A stretch of DNA of 64,000 nt from Kitasatospora kifunensis (GTDB taxonomy: Bacteria > Actinomycetota > Actinomycetes > Streptomycetales > Streptomycetaceae), in contig NZ_JACHJV010000001.1 in the NCBI RefSeq assembly GCF_014203855.1, positions 2,108,001-2,172,000 of the forward strand. The letters run 5' to 3'. Each line of letters begins with the position of its first letter. Position 1 is the first letter of the stretch. The notes under the pieces are model-generated. The model worked only from the letters and a program-made list of their open reading frames with translations, did no database searches and was not told the origin of the DNA. The position numbers and the translations under genes were made by a program. Below are positions 39,213-49,710 of the stretch, piece after piece.

Positions 39213-41345
39213 TCAGGGCTTCCAGTCGACGGGCAGGTTGGGCGGCGGGCTGCTGCTCGGCGGCACCTGGAGGGTCTTCAGGGTGAACTCCATCACCTGC
39301 TTGAAGACCGGACCGCAGAGTTGACCGCCGAAGTGCCCGTTGACCGGGTTCTGGATCACGCAGGAGACCGTGACCCGGGGCGCGTCGGCGGGCGCGAAGC
39401 CGATGAAGGAGGCGGTGTAGCCGTTGTACTTGCCGGTTTTGGGGTCCACCCGGTTGGCGGTGCCGGTCTTGCCCGCCACCCGGTAGCCGGGAATCTGGGC
39501 CGCGTTTCCGGTGCCCTGCTCGTCGGTGACCACCGATTCCAGCATCTCGCCCAGGGTCTTGGCCGTCTCCGGCTTGACCACCCGGGTCTGCGCGGGCGGC
39601 GCGGCGGGGGTGAAACGCCCGTCCGGTCCGGTCACCCCGGCCAACAGGCTGGGCGCCACCCTGACCCCGCCGTTGGCGATGGTGGAGAAGACCGAGGTGG
39701 CCTGCAGCGCGTTGACCGACAGGCCCTGGCCGAACGGGATGGTGTACTGCTGCGAGCCCTTCCAGTCGGCCGGATTGGCCAGGATGCCCCGGGTCTCGCC
39801 GGGGAAGCCGAGGCCGCTGGGCTGCCCGATGCCGAACTTCTGCAGGTAGCCGCCGAGGATCTGGTTCGACTGCTGCTGGTCCTTGCCCAGGTGTTCGGCG
39901 GCCTCGATGGTGCCGATGTTGGAGGACTTGGCGAGCACCCCGGCCAGGGTCAGGTACCAGGTGTCGTGGTCGACGTCGTCGTGGAAGACCCGGTCGGCGC
40001 GCTGCAGCGTGCCGGGGACGGTCACGTGGCTGTCCCAGCTGGCGCTGCCGGTGTCCAGCACCGCGGCCATGGTCATCAGCTTGGCCGTGCTGCCGGGCTC
40101 GTAGGCGTCCTGCAGGGCCGGGTTGCCGAGCTGGTCGGCGCTGGCGGTGCTCAGGTCGTTGGGGTTGAATCCGGGTGAGGTGGCCATGGCCAGGACCTGA
40201 CCGCTCTTCACGTCCTGGACGATCACGTAGCCGCTCGAAGCGCCGGCCGTGCTCACCTGGTCGGTGATGGCCCGCTGGGCGGCCCACTGGATGTCCTGGT
40301 TGATCGTCAGGCGCACATCGCTGCCGGGCACCGCGTCCTGCTCGGTGGTGCCGCCGCCGGTGGGGATCGGCTGATTGCCGGAGACCGCCGAGGTGCGGTG
40401 CCCGGCCTGGCCGGCCAGCTGCTTCTGGTACTGCAGCTCCAGGCCGCCGGCCCCGGTGCCCTCGCTGTTGACGAAGCCGACCAGGTTGGACGCCAGGCCG
40501 TCGGCGGGGTAGACCCGGCTGCTGGTCTCCGCCGAGAAGATCCCCTCAAGCGGGTTGGCGCAGGCGTCGTCGATGCTGCTGCGGCCGCCCTGGCTGACCG
40601 GCTTGGCGGCCTGCAGCTTCTGGGCCCGGCAGGTCTTGGTGTCGACCTTCTTGGTGAGCGCGGTGCGCAGGTCCATGATCTGGTTGCGGGTCTGCGGGCT
40701 CTGCCGGGGGGCCAGCGTGATGCCCTGGGTGTTGGGCGTGCGCAGCTTGGCGATCACCTTGTCCCGGGGCATGTTCAGGATCGGCGCCAGCAGGTCGGCT
40801 GCCTGCTCGGGGCCGTCGGGGATGTGCAGCGCCTTGGGAGCGAACATGGTCGGGTCCGCGGTGATGTCGTAGGCGTCCACCGTGGTGGCCAGCGCCACGC
40901 CGTCGGCGGTCGTTATCGAGCCGCGGGTCGCGGGGAGCGTGACCTCCACATAGCGGTAGGTGCTGGCATCGGCGGCCAGCGCACTGGAGTCGACCAGCTG
41001 GATCTGCACCAGGCGTCCGGCGAAGACCGAGAAGACCACGGCCAGCGCGACGGTGACCACGCGAAGCCGACGCTTGGGGTCGGCCAGCTTGAGCCGGCGC
41101 GGCTGCGGGCGGGCCGGCGGACGGCCGCCCGGACGCTTGGCGGCAGCCGGGCGCTTGGCGGGGGCGGGACGCTTGGCCGCCGGCTTGGCGGCACCAGCGG
41201 ACCTGGCGGCGCCCGGCGGCTTGGCGGCGGCCTTCGGCGGCTGCGCCCCCGCCCCCCGCGGCCGCTCGCCGGTGCGGCGCTGCTGGGGCGCGGCGGGCCG
41301 CTCACGGCGCTCGCCTGGGCTGTCGGGGCGGCGTGGGGTACTCAT
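39213..41345 (-). CDS. ftsI: Septal penicillin-binding protein FtsI (PBP3, class B)
   Basis: A 710-residue transpeptidase that crosslinks septal peptidoglycan. The N-terminal 90 residues are cytoplasmic, very basic and Ala/Lys/Pro-rich (AAKPPGAARSAGAAKPAAKR). One helix (VVTVALAVVFSVFAGRLVQIQL) anchors the protein. The PBP dimer domain follows, then the transpeptidase with the nucleophile in YEPGSTAKLM (S-T-A-K), the second motif S-V-N in GLSVNALQ, and KTG in VAGKTGTANR. No PASTA domain is present. The start ATG 41345 overlaps the ftsL stop by four bases. It is the partner of FtsW in the same operon. Confidence 0.97.
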   Translation of the reverse strand: MSTPRRPDSPGERRERPAAPQQRRTGERPRGAGAQPPKAAAKPPGAARSAGAAKPAAKRPAPAKRPAAAKRPGGRPPARPQPRRLKLADPKRRLRVVTVALAVVFSVFAGRLVQIQLVDSSALAADASTYRYVEVTLPATRGSITTADGVALATTVDAYDITADPTMFAPKALHIPDGPEQAADLLAPILNMPRDKVIAKLRTPNTQGITLAPRQSPQTRNQIMDLRTALTKKVDTKTCRAQKLQAAKPVSQGGRSSIDDACANPLEGIFSAETSSRVYPADGLASNLVGFVNSEGTGAGGLELQYQKQLAGQAGHRTSAVSGNQPIPTGGGTTEQDAVPGSDVRLTINQDIQWAAQRAITDQVSTAGASSGYVIVQDVKSGQVLAMATSPGFNPNDLSTASADQLGNPALQDAYEPGSTAKLMTMAAVLDTGSASWDSHVTVPGTLQRADRVFHDDVDHDTWYLTLAGVLAKSSNIGTIEAAEHLGKDQQQSNQILGGYLQKFGIGQPSGLGFPGETRGILANPADWKGSQQYTIPFGQGLSVNALQATSVFSTIANGGVRVAPSLLAGVTGPDGRFTPAAPPAQTRVVKPETAKTLGEMLESVVTDEQGTGNAAQIPGYRVAGKTGTANRVDPKTGKYNGYTASFIGFAPADAPRVTVSCVIQNPVNGHFGGQLCGPVFKQVMEFTLKTLQVPPSSSPPPNLPVDWKP

Positions 41346-41983
41346 CGGGGGCTTCCACTCGGGCTCGGGCTGGAACTTGGGCTCGGGCTGGCACCGGGGC
41401 TCTGGCTCGGCGCCGGGTCGACCCGCAGCGAGCCCTCACCGGTGGCCGCCGGATCGGGCGAGGCGGAGGAAGGCGGGGCAGCGGGCGGCGCGGCCGGGCC
41501 TGTCGCCGGCCAGAGCTCGACACCGGTGCGCTTGACCGGCGGACTGTCCTTGGCCGGTGCGGGGCTGCCGAGCACCTTGCCGTCGTCCTGCAGGAAGGCC
41601 GGGTCACCGCCGGCCACCATGCCGAGCTGACGGGCGCTCTTCTCCAGCGCGTCCGGCGCCGCGGCGTGGTCGATCTGCTGCTGCAGTCTCTGCTGCTGGT
41701 CCGTCAGGGTGTTGGTCTGCTTCTGCAGCTTCGTCAGCTCGAAGGAACCCTCGTTCAGCGCGGTGTTCAGCATCAGCAGCCCGAGCAGCCCAAGAGCGAG
41801 CAGCAGCACCATCAGCACCGCGAACGGCATGCGGCCGCGCCCGCCGCCGCGTGGGGGGCGCCCGGGGCGCACGGTGATCCGGCTCCGTCCCAGCTGCCCG
41901 GGCAGCAGTCTGCCCTGCTGCTTGCCCTCGCCGGCCGCCTGCACCATGTTCTCCCGGTTCACCCTCACGCCCTCGCCCGTCAT
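41342..41983 (-). CDS. ftsL: Cell division protein FtsL
   Basis: A 213-residue bitopic protein at the FtsL position between rsmH and ftsI. It has a basic, disordered N-terminus and one helix (PFAVLMVLLLALGLLGLLMLN, about 52-72). A leucine/glutamine heptad coiled coil follows (LTKLQKQTNTLTDQQQRLQQQI, in parts, about 80-105), then the family-like ARQLGMV. The last 80 residues are Pro/Ser-rich and end in repeated SPSP units, making it longer than FtsL of E. coli. Family role: a small divisome subunit that activates FtsW/FtsI. The four-base overlap with ftsI implies coupled translation. Confidence 0.9.
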   Translation of the reverse strand: MTGEGVRVNRENMVQAAGEGKQQGRLLPGQLGRSRITVRPGRPPRGGGRGRMPFAVLMVLLLALGLLGLLMLNTALNEGSFELTKLQKQTNTLTDQQQRLQQQIDHAAAPDALEKSARQLGMVAGGDPAFLQDDGKVLGSPAPAKDSPPVKRTGVELWPATGPAAPPAAPPSSASPDPAATGEGSLRVDPAPSQSPGASPSPSSSPSPSGSPR

Positions 41984-42016
41984 CGCCCCCCGTACGGGCC
42001 GCAGTCCGGTCAGGAC

Positions 42017-42991
42017 CTAGCCCCGGGTGTTCGTACTCCGGATCCTCTCCGCCACCCGCAGCCGGACGGGCGCGGCGCGCCGGTTCTCCTCGATCTCCGC
42101 CTCGGTGGCCAGTTCGGCACCGCGGGTGATCAGCTTGAGCCAGGGCTGGTGCTCCTCGGGGATGAACGGCAGCCCGGGCGGTGCGGTGCTGGTGGCGCCG
42201 GCCGCGAAGTACTGCTTGACCAGGCGGTCCTCCAGCGACTGATAGGACATCACGGCGATCCGCCCGCCCAGCGCCAGCACCCCGAGCGCGTTCGGAATGG
42301 CCCGGTCGAGCACCTCCAGTTCGCCGTTGACCTCGATCCGCAGCGCCTGGAAGGTCCGCTTGGCCGGGTTGCCGCCGGTGCGCCGGGTCGCCGCCGGGAT
42401 CGCGTTGCGTACCAACTCCACCAGACGCGCGCTGTTGGTGAACGGTTCCTTCTCGCGTTCGCGCACGATCACCGAGGCGATCTTGCCGGCGAACCGCTCC
42501 TCGCCGTAGACCTTGAGGATCCGGGCCAGTTGCCCGTGGCTGTAGGTGTTGAGCACCTCGGCCGCGCTCAGCCCGCGAGTCTGGTCCATCCGCATGTCCA
42601 GCGGGGCGTCCTGGGCGTAGGCGAAGCCGCGCTCGGCCTCGTCCAGCTGCATCGAGGAGACGCCGAGATCGAAGAGCAGGCCCTGGACCTCGTCGATGCC
42701 GAGATCGGCCAGCACCTCGGGGATCTCGTCGTAGACCGCGTGCACCAGGGTGGCCCGCTCGCCGAACGGCGCCAGCCGCTCGCCGGACAGCCGCAGCGCC
42801 ACCGGGTCGCGGTCCACCGCGACCAGGCGGACCTCGGGGAACTGGCGCAACAGCGCCTCGCTGTGCCCGCCCAGGCCCAGGGTGGCGTCCACCACCACGG
42901 CGCCGGGAGTGCTGATCGCCGGGGCCAGCGCGTCCATGCAGCGTTGCAGCATGACCGGTACGTGCTTGGGTTCCGGTGTGCCAGTGGCCAT
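42017..42991 (-). CDS. rsmH: 16S rRNA m4C1402 methyltransferase
   Basis: RsmH/MraW (324 residues) methylates the N4 of C1402 in 16S rRNA using S-adenosylmethionine. [13 protein letters not shown] opens the protein and [20 protein letters not shown] near residue 30 is the SAM loop. [22 protein letters not shown] is the signature, [18 protein letters not shown] lies near residue 215, and [14 protein letters not shown] near residue 250. It is the first gene of the dcw cluster here; no mraZ is present upstream. ATG 42991 lies downstream of GAGGAAAGG with longer than usual spacing. Confidence 0.96.
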   Translation of the reverse strand: MATGTPEPKHVPVMLQRCMDALAPAISTPGAVVVDATLGLGGHSEALLRQFPEVRLVAVDRDPVALRLSGERLAPFGERATLVHAVYDEIPEVLADLGIDEVQGLLFDLGVSSMQLDEAERGFAYAQDAPLDMRMDQTRGLSAAEVLNTYSHGQLARILKVYGEERFAGKIASVIVREREKEPFTNSARLVELVRNAIPAATRRTGGNPAKRTFQALRIEVNGELEVLDRAIPNALGVLALGGRIAVMSYQSLEDRLVKQYFAAGATSTAPPGLPFIPEEHQPWLKLITRGAELATEAEIEENRRAAPVRLRVAERIRSTNTRG

Positions 42992-43334
42992 GCGCGCGGG
43001 CGCCTTTCCTCGGTGCGGTGCCGCCCGTCAGCCGCCTGAGGGCGCCGGGAGCCGTGATCCGCCCCATTCTCGCCCACAACACCGGCGCTCCCGGACGCCG
43101 CCCGGGGTCCCCGCCCGCTCGCTGGGGGAAGGTGGTACCGCCCGGCGCCGGGGAAGGTGCGCCAGGTGGCACGGAGCGGGAGGAGGCCGCGGGCCGCGTA
43201 CGGACCGTCAGACTACCGTCCGAGCCCGCGCCGTCGCCTTGCGCCACGCTCACCCCTATGCGCTCCGTCACACCGGCCGAGGGAATCGACGCCGGGCTCA
43301 CCACACCCACCCGATTCCTACTAACGTCATACCT
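42992..43334. other. Divergent intergenic region upstream of rsmH and carbonic anhydrase
   Basis: These 343 bases have no gene. A bulged inverted repeat (43041-43055 with about 43085-43102) could fold in the 5' leader of the dcw transcript. TACTAA at 43319-43324 is a good -10 for the carbonic anhydrase gene, ten bases before its ATG. A GGTGGTACCGC string at 43131 resembles a T-box core but lacks its partner. No -35/-10 pair for rsmH stands out. Confidence 0.4.
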
Positions 43335-43877
43335 ATGACAGTGACTCCCGACCGGCCGTTCCCCGCCGACCCCACTGCCTCGGCGCCTGCGACGATCATC
43401 GATCGCTTCGTCACCGCCAACCGCGTCTACGCCGAGAGCTTCAAGGACGGCGGCATGGACGCCCGTCCGGTGCGCAAGGTCACCGTGGTGGCCTGCATGG
43501 ACGCGCGCCTGGACCTGTTCGCGGCGCTCGGCCTCGAACTGGGTGACGCCCACGTGATCCGCAACGCCGGCGGCGTGGTGACCGACGACACCATCCGCTC
43601 GCTGACCATCAGCCAGCGCGCGCTCGGCACCCGGTCGATCGCGCTGATCCACCACACCGGCTGCGGCCTGCTCGGCCTGACCGAGGACTTCCGCCACGAG
43701 TTGGAGCTGGAGGTGGGACAGCGCCCGCAGTGGGCCGTGGAGTCCTTCGTCGACCTGGACGGCGACGTGCGCCAGTCCATGCAACGGGTGCGCACCTCGC
43801 CGTTCCTGCCGCACACCAACGACGTGCGGGGCTTCGTCTTCGACGTGCACACCGGTCTGCTCCGCGAGGTGCACTGA
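43335..43877 (+). CDS. Beta-class carbonic anhydrase
   Basis: A 180-residue beta-carbonic anhydrase, a zinc enzyme that interconverts CO2 and bicarbonate. VVACMDARLDLF near residue 53 carries the first zinc cysteine and the Asp-Arg dyad. HVIRNAGGVVTDD follows, and ALIHHTGCGLL near residue 115 gives the histidine and second cysteine. It is short, like the plant/Rv1284-type beta class. No ribosome site precedes ATG 43335. TACTAA lies ten bases upstream, so the mRNA probably has almost no leader. It is divergent from the dcw operon and could supply bicarbonate for biosynthetic carboxylations. Confidence 0.93.
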   Translation: MTVTPDRPFPADPTASAPATIIDRFVTANRVYAESFKDGGMDARPVRKVTVVACMDARLDLFAALGLELGDAHVIRNAGGVVTDDTIRSLTISQRALGTRSIALIHHTGCGLLGLTEDFRHELELEVGQRPQWAVESFVDLDGDVRQSMQRVRTSPFLPHTNDVRGFVFDVHTGLLREVH

Positions 43878-44111
43878 ACTCCGCGCCGACTTCGCCGACG
43901 CCTCCCCGTCGCCCCATCGGGTGACTTCTGGCCACCGCTCAGGGAAGAATGCGGCTGCGGACCGGCATCTCGACCACCGGAGGCGGTCCGACCGCGGGCC
44001 GGCCCCGAGATCGATCGGATCCTGATCCGAACCGGGCACCGGCCGCGTCTGACCGGGTGGGGCCGGGTCCGGACCGACGGACCGGCGTGAGCAGGGGCGA
44101 GGAGCAAACGG

Positions 44112-45173
<1,062 letters not shown>

Positions 45174-45174
45174 G

Positions 45175-46506
45175 GTGGCTCCAGCAGGGGAACCGTCCGG
45201 CTTCCGGGCCGGGCTGCGCGGCCTGACCACCCGCGGCCGCTCCTTCCTCGCCGCCGGCCTGACCGCGGTGGCCTGCTCCTACCTGCTGGGCCAGAGCGCG
45301 CTCCTGCGGGTCGGCGTGCTGCTGGCCGCGCTGCCACTGGCCGCCGCGCTGCTGATGCTGCGCACCCGCTACCGGGTGGCCAGCGGCCGCCGGCTCACCC
45401 CGCACCGGGCGACGGCCGGCCAGGAGGCCCGGGTGCACCTGCGGGTGGACAACGTCTCGCGCACCCCCACCGGCCTGCTGATGCTGGAGGACAAGGTGCC
45501 CTACGTGCTCGGCCCGCGTCCGCGCTTCGTGCTGGACCGGGTCGAGCCGCGCGGCTACCGCGAGGTCTCCTACCGGGTCCGCTCCGACCTGCGCGGGCGC
45601 TACCCGCTCGGCCCGCTCCAGCTGCGGCTGAGCGATCCGTTCGGGATGTGCGAACTGACCCGCGCGTTCACCGCCTCGGACACCCTGACCGTGGTTCCCC
45701 TGGTGCAGGCGCTGCCGACGGTGCGGCTGTCCGGCGAGTGGGCCGGGTACGGCGACAGCACGTCCCGCGCGGTGGCGCTGGCCGGCGACGACGACACCGT
45801 GCCGCGCGAGTACCGGCACGGCGACGACCTGCGCCGGGTGCACTGGAAGTCCACCGCCAAGTACGGCGAGCTGATGGTCCGCCGGGAGGAGCAGCCGCTG
45901 CGCGCCCGCGCCACCGTGCTGCTCGACACCCGCGAGATCGGGCACCGGGGCAGCGGCCCCGCCTCCTCCTTCGAGTGGGCGGTCAGCTGCGCGGCCTCGG
46001 TCGGCAACCACCTGATGGAGCGCGGTTACCAGACCAGGCTGCTGACCGACAGCGGCATCCAGGTCCCCGAGATCAGCACCGGGGGCAGCGGCTCGGTCAG
46101 CGAGTCGGTCGCACTGCTGCTGGACTCGCTGGCCATGATGGAGCACTCGCACGGCAGCGGGCTGGCCCGCGCCGAGGAGGTGCTGCGGCTGGGCGGCGAG
46201 GGACTGCTGGTGGCGATCCTCGGCGCCCTGGAGGACGAGCAGGTGGCCGAGCTCGGCCGGCTGCGCCGCCGGGCCGGGGCGGCGATCGCCTTCGTGCTGG
46301 ACACCGGGACCTGGGCCGGCCTGCGCCAGCTCTTTCCCGAGTCGCAGGCGGACGAGAACGACCGGCAGCTGCGCCTGCTGCGTGAGGCGGGCTGGACGGT
46401 GCTGCCCGTTCGGGCCGGGGACTCGGTGCCCGAGCTGTGGCGGCTGGCAGACCGGCACCAGGCCCAGGCGGGCAGCGGCCGACGCTCGAAGGGGATGAGC
46501 GCGTGA
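45175..46506 (+). CDS. DUF58-domain membrane protein
   Basis: A 443-residue protein. Two hydrophobic segments lie near residues 22-60 (FLAAGLTAVACSYLLGQSALL and VGVLLAALPLAAALLML). A beta-rich region follows, then the DUF58 core (REYRHGDDLRRVHWKSTAKYGELMVRREEQ, in parts, near 205-240). DUF58 proteins are typically encoded next to a MoxR ATPase and have a von Willebrand-like fold without a full metal site. It lies one base after the MoxR stop and overlaps the transglutaminase gene by four bases (GTGA). The three form a tight operon whose client is unknown; a role in envelope protein assembly is a reasonable guess. Confidence 0.93.
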   Translation: MAPAGEPSGFRAGLRGLTTRGRSFLAAGLTAVACSYLLGQSALLRVGVLLAALPLAAALLMLRTRYRVASGRRLTPHRATAGQEARVHLRVDNVSRTPTGLLMLEDKVPYVLGPRPRFVLDRVEPRGYREVSYRVRSDLRGRYPLGPLQLRLSDPFGMCELTRAFTASDTLTVVPLVQALPTVRLSGEWAGYGDSTSRAVALAGDDDTVPREYRHGDDLRRVHWKSTAKYGELMVRREEQPLRARATVLLDTREIGHRGSGPASSFEWAVSCAASVGNHLMERGYQTRLLTDSGIQVPEISTGGSGSVSESVALLLDSLAMMEHSHGSGLARAEEVLRLGGEGLLVAILGALEDEQVAELGRLRRRAGAAIAFVLDTGTWAGLRQLFPESQADENDRQLRLLREAGWTVLPVRAGDSVPELWRLADRHQAQAGSGRRSKGMSA

Positions 46507-48932
46507 CGACCCGCGCAAGACTGACCGTGTACGCGGCGCTGGCCACCTTGCTGGCGGCACTGGGGCTGACCCCGCTGCTGCGCCCGGCCGGCTGGGTGCT
46601 GACCGCCGGGCTCCTGGTGATCGCGGTGGCGCTGCTCGGAGCCGGGCTGCGCCGACTGGCGGTAGCCCGCCCACTGATCGTGCTGGGCCAACTGGTGGTG
46701 ATCTGCTACCTGCTGCTGCTCGGCGCGGTGGGCTCCAGCTTCACCGCCGGCGTACTGCCGGGCGCCGGCACCCTGCCGGCCTTCAACGACCTGCTGACCT
46801 CGGCGGGCAACGACATCAGCGCCTACGCCATCCCGGCCCCCGCCACCGCGGGCCTGCGGTTCCTGCTGATCGCCGCGGCGGCCCTGGTCGCGGTCGCGGT
46901 GGACGCGCTGTCGGTCACCTACCGCAAGGCCGCACTGGCCGGCCTGCCGCTGCTGGCCCTCTACTCGGTGGGCACCGGGCTGGCCGGCTCCGAGGACGGC
47001 GCCACCTGGCTCTGGTTCCTGGCGGCCGGCGGCGGCTACCTGATGCTGCTCTTCGCCGAGGGCCGTGACCGGCTCTCCCGCTGGGGCCGGGTCTTCCACG
47101 GCGCCGGCAAGCCGGACGGGCCCGGCGGTCTGCCCACCGGTGGCCACCGGGTCGGACTGGTCGCGCTGGCCTGCGCGCTGGTGCTGCCGGTGCTGGCGCC
47201 CAGCTGGAACCTCAGCGTGGTCAACAACGGCTTCGGCGACGGCGGCTCCGGCTCGGGCAGTGGCAACATCAACGCGCTCAACCCCGTCGTCTCGCTGACC
47301 GACGGACTGCGCCGCCCGGACAACCAGCAGCTGATCCTCTACCACGGCGACGACCCGGCGCTGGCCACCGCCTACCTGCGGATCACCGCGCTGGACGAGT
47401 TCAACGGCGTCGAGTGGAAGCCGGGCAACGAGACGGCCGAGCAGGTCCCGAGCACCATGCCGCGGCCCGAAGGTCTGTCCCTCGACGTGTCGGCCGTGCC
47501 CATGGACACCCAGGTCCAGATCTCCAGCAGCCTGAGCACCGACTGGCTGCCGGCCCCCTACCCGATCGACAAGGTCAACGTGCCGGGCAACTGGCGCTTC
47601 GAGCCGACCGTCGGCGCGATGATCGGCGACCACGGCCAGAAGGCCACCGGCCTGAACTACACGGTCACCTCGCTGAACGTCCAGCCGACGGCCGATCAGC
47701 TGCGGGCGGCTGCGCCCGCGCCGAACTCGATCACCGAGCAGTACACCAAGCTGCCGAACAACCTGCCGCCCGTGGTGAAGCAACTGGCCGAGCAGGTCAC
47801 CAACGGCCGGACCACGGCGTACGACAAGGCGATGGCGCTGCAGGACTGGTTCACCACCAGCGGCGGCTTCGTCTACAGCTCCTCGGTGGACGCGGGCACC
47901 GGGCCCACCGCGATCGCCACCTTCCTGCAGGACCGCAAGGGCTTCTGCGTGCACTTCGCGGCCACCATGGCGGCGATGGCGCGCACGCTGAATATCCCGG
48001 CCCGGGTCGCGGTGGGCTTCGCCCCCGGCGCCGACCAGGGCAACGGGAACTACGTGGTGGGCACCAAGGACTACCACGCCTGGCCCGAGCTGTACTTCGC
48101 GGGCGCCGGCTGGATGCGTTTCGAGCCGACCCCGAGCCGTGGCGTGGCGCCGGACTACAGCGGGCCGCAGGTCGCGCCGGTGCCGAGCAGCAGCGCCGAA
48201 CAGCCCTCCGCCAAGGCCGACGCTCCGGCCCAGTCGGCGCCCTCGGCCCAGTCCAGCTGCGCGCCCCTGCTGCGCAAGCAGGGCGGCTGCGGGCAGCAGC
48301 AGGACGAGCAGTTGCCGACGACGGCCCAGCCGGCCTCCGGTGGCCTGTCCGCACAGGTCCTGGGGCTGATCGCGGCCGGCGCGGCGCTGCTGCTCCTGCT
48401 GCTGTCACCGATGCTCTGGCGGGCCCGGCTGCGCCGACGCCGACTGGGCGAAGGTCGGCGCAGGCCCGGCGGGCCCGGCGGGCAACTGACCGAGGAGCAG
48501 GTGCTGGCCGCCTGGGCGGAGTTGATCGACACCGCCTGGGACCTGGGCATCCCGCCCGACGAGGCGCACAGCCCGCGGCACACCGGGGAACGGATCAGCC
48601 AGGCGGGGGAGCTGGACGAGCCGGGTCGGGCCGCGGTGGGCCGGGTGGCGCTGGCCACCGAGCGGGTGCTGTACGCCCGTACGGCCGGCCCGCAGCCCGC
48701 GCTGGGGCCCGACGTGCGAGCGGTGCACCAGGGTCTGCGGGCCCAGGCCGGGCGCGGGCGACGACTGCGCGCGCTGCTGCTGCCGCCCTCGACGGCGCGG
48801 CTGGCCTGGCGGCTGGCGGACTGGCTGCTGGCGGTGCGACTGCGCGGGCGGGCCACGACGCGGCGCCTGGGCGGCGCGCTCGGCCGGCCGCTGGGCCGCC
48901 TGCGGCGGCGCCCCGGACGGGACCAGGGATAG
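46503..48932 (+). CDS. Transglutaminase-like membrane protein (DUF3488 / transglutaminase core / DUF4129)
   Basis: An 809-residue membrane protein. About six helices occupy residues 1-235 (DUF3488 type). An extracytoplasmic region carries the transglutaminase-like core with RKGFCVHFAATMAAMART (catalytic Cys, near 480) and VVGTKDYHAWPELYF (His, near 524). A Ser/Pro/Ala linker with a few cysteines follows, then a helix (VLGLIAAGAALLLLLLSPML, near 620) and an Arg-rich cytoplasmic tail resembling DUF4129. Such proteins are thought to act as thiol proteases or crosslinkers at the cell surface. The start GTG 46503 overlaps the DUF58 stop, so the MoxR-DUF58-transglutaminase genes are coupled. Confidence 0.93.
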   Translation: MTTRARLTVYAALATLLAALGLTPLLRPAGWVLTAGLLVIAVALLGAGLRRLAVARPLIVLGQLVVICYLLLLGAVGSSFTAGVLPGAGTLPAFNDLLTSAGNDISAYAIPAPATAGLRFLLIAAAALVAVAVDALSVTYRKAALAGLPLLALYSVGTGLAGSEDGATWLWFLAAGGGYLMLLFAEGRDRLSRWGRVFHGAGKPDGPGGLPTGGHRVGLVALACALVLPVLAPSWNLSVVNNGFGDGGSGSGSGNINALNPVVSLTDGLRRPDNQQLILYHGDDPALATAYLRITALDEFNGVEWKPGNETAEQVPSTMPRPEGLSLDVSAVPMDTQVQISSSLSTDWLPAPYPIDKVNVPGNWRFEPTVGAMIGDHGQKATGLNYTVTSLNVQPTADQLRAAAPAPNSITEQYTKLPNNLPPVVKQLAEQVTNGRTTAYDKAMALQDWFTTSGGFVYSSSVDAGTGPTAIATFLQDRKGFCVHFAATMAAMARTLNIPARVAVGFAPGADQGNGNYVVGTKDYHAWPELYFAGAGWMRFEPTPSRGVAPDYSGPQVAPVPSSSAEQPSAKADAPAQSAPSAQSSCAPLLRKQGGCGQQQDEQLPTTAQPASGGLSAQVLGLIAAGAALLLLLLSPMLWRARLRRRRLGEGRRRPGGPGGQLTEEQVLAAWAELIDTAWDLGIPPDEAHSPRHTGERISQAGELDEPGRAAVGRVALATERVLYARTAGPQPALGPDVRAVHQGLRAQAGRGRRLRALLLPPSTARLAWRLADWLLAVRLRGRATTRRLGGALGRPLGRLRRRPGRDQG

Positions 48933-48941
48933 CGCCGGTGC

Positions 48942-48976
48942 GGCGGCTCCTGCCGGGCCTCCCGGTAGGAGCTGCC
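48942..48976 (+). terminator. First hairpin after transglutaminase operon
   Basis: Sixteen-base arms (48942-48957 and 48961-48976) pair fully if two G-U pairs are allowed on the + strand transcript. The loop is three bases. Confidence 0.65.
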
Positions 48977-49003
48977 ACACCAGGGCCCTGGGCCAGGCGT
49001 GGA

Positions 49004-49051
49004 GAACGCAGTGGGCGGGTGATCCTCTCGGATCACCCGCCCACTGCGTTC
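49004..49051. terminator. Bidirectional terminator between transglutaminase and DUF3040 genes
   Basis: A perfect 22-base-pair stem (49004-49025 with 49030-49051) and a TCTC loop lie between convergent genes. Confidence 0.9.
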
Positions 49052-49084
49052 GTACGGTTGACTTCCTGCGACTGGCGAGACCTC

Positions 49085-49477
49085 TCAGAGACCGTCGTGC
49101 TCGTCCCGGCGGCGTTGCCAGCGCTGTTCCATCCGGTCCATCACGCTCGCCTTGCGCCTGGCCGGCGGGGCCGCTCGCAGGTTGGTGCCAGGACCGACCA
49201 CCGGATGCTTGCGCCAGCCTGCCACCGCGAGGAGCGCGCAGCCGAGCATCACCAGGAAGCCGATCACGCTCAGCCAGATCTGCTGCGGCTGGATGATCAT
49301 GCCTCCCATGAGGAGGGCCACTCCGACCGCAAATCCCGCCGCGGCCAGGTACACCCGCCGACGGGTGTACGTGCGCAGCCCGGTTCCCTCAAGCGCTGTC
49401 GCGAACTTGGGATCTTCGGCGTACAGCGCTCGCTCCATCTGATCGAGCAGTCGCTGCTCGTGCTCCGAGAGCGGCAC
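49085..49477 (-). CDS. DUF3040 membrane protein
   Basis: A 130-residue protein of the actinobacterial DUF3040 family. MPLSEHEQRLLDQMERALYAEDPKFA is the near-invariant N-terminal motif (in parts). Two short helices follow near residues 45-62 and 68-86, then a basic tail. The function is unknown. In several actinobacteria the gene sits close to the dcw cluster. ATG 49477 is preceded by AGGAGG on the minus strand. The 233-base region upstream (49478-49710) contains TATGAT (minus, 49590-49585) as a possible -10 but no clear -35. Confidence 0.93.
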   Translation of the reverse strand: MPLSEHEQRLLDQMERALYAEDPKFATALEGTGLRTYTRRRVYLAAAGFAVGVALLMGGMIIQPQQIWLSVIGFLVMLGCALLAVAGWRKHPVVGPGTNLRAAPPARRKASVMDRMEQRWQRRRDEHDGL

Positions 49478-49710
49478 GGAGTCCTCCTACTCGTCGGTCG
49501 CGGGGCGACCGGTCCAACCACCTGGCCTTGTTGTGGTCCATATGCCCCATGCGTCAGGCCGTCATGCGTTCTGGCTTTACCCAGATCATACGGTCCGTCG
49601 ACGGGTTCCGGGGCGGGCGAGGACCGGTCGTGTCCGCCACACTCGCCCCTTGCCACTACCGGGGAAACGCACGTGACGGCCGCCGAGTGCCCGCCCAGGT
49701 CAACCAGGAG

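Noticed and set aside
43131..43145. GGTGGTACCGC string resembling a T-box core upstream of the carbonic anhydrase gene
   Set aside because: The partner strand (CGTCCC type) and a specifier hairpin are missing, and the downstream gene is not an amino-acid-related gene.
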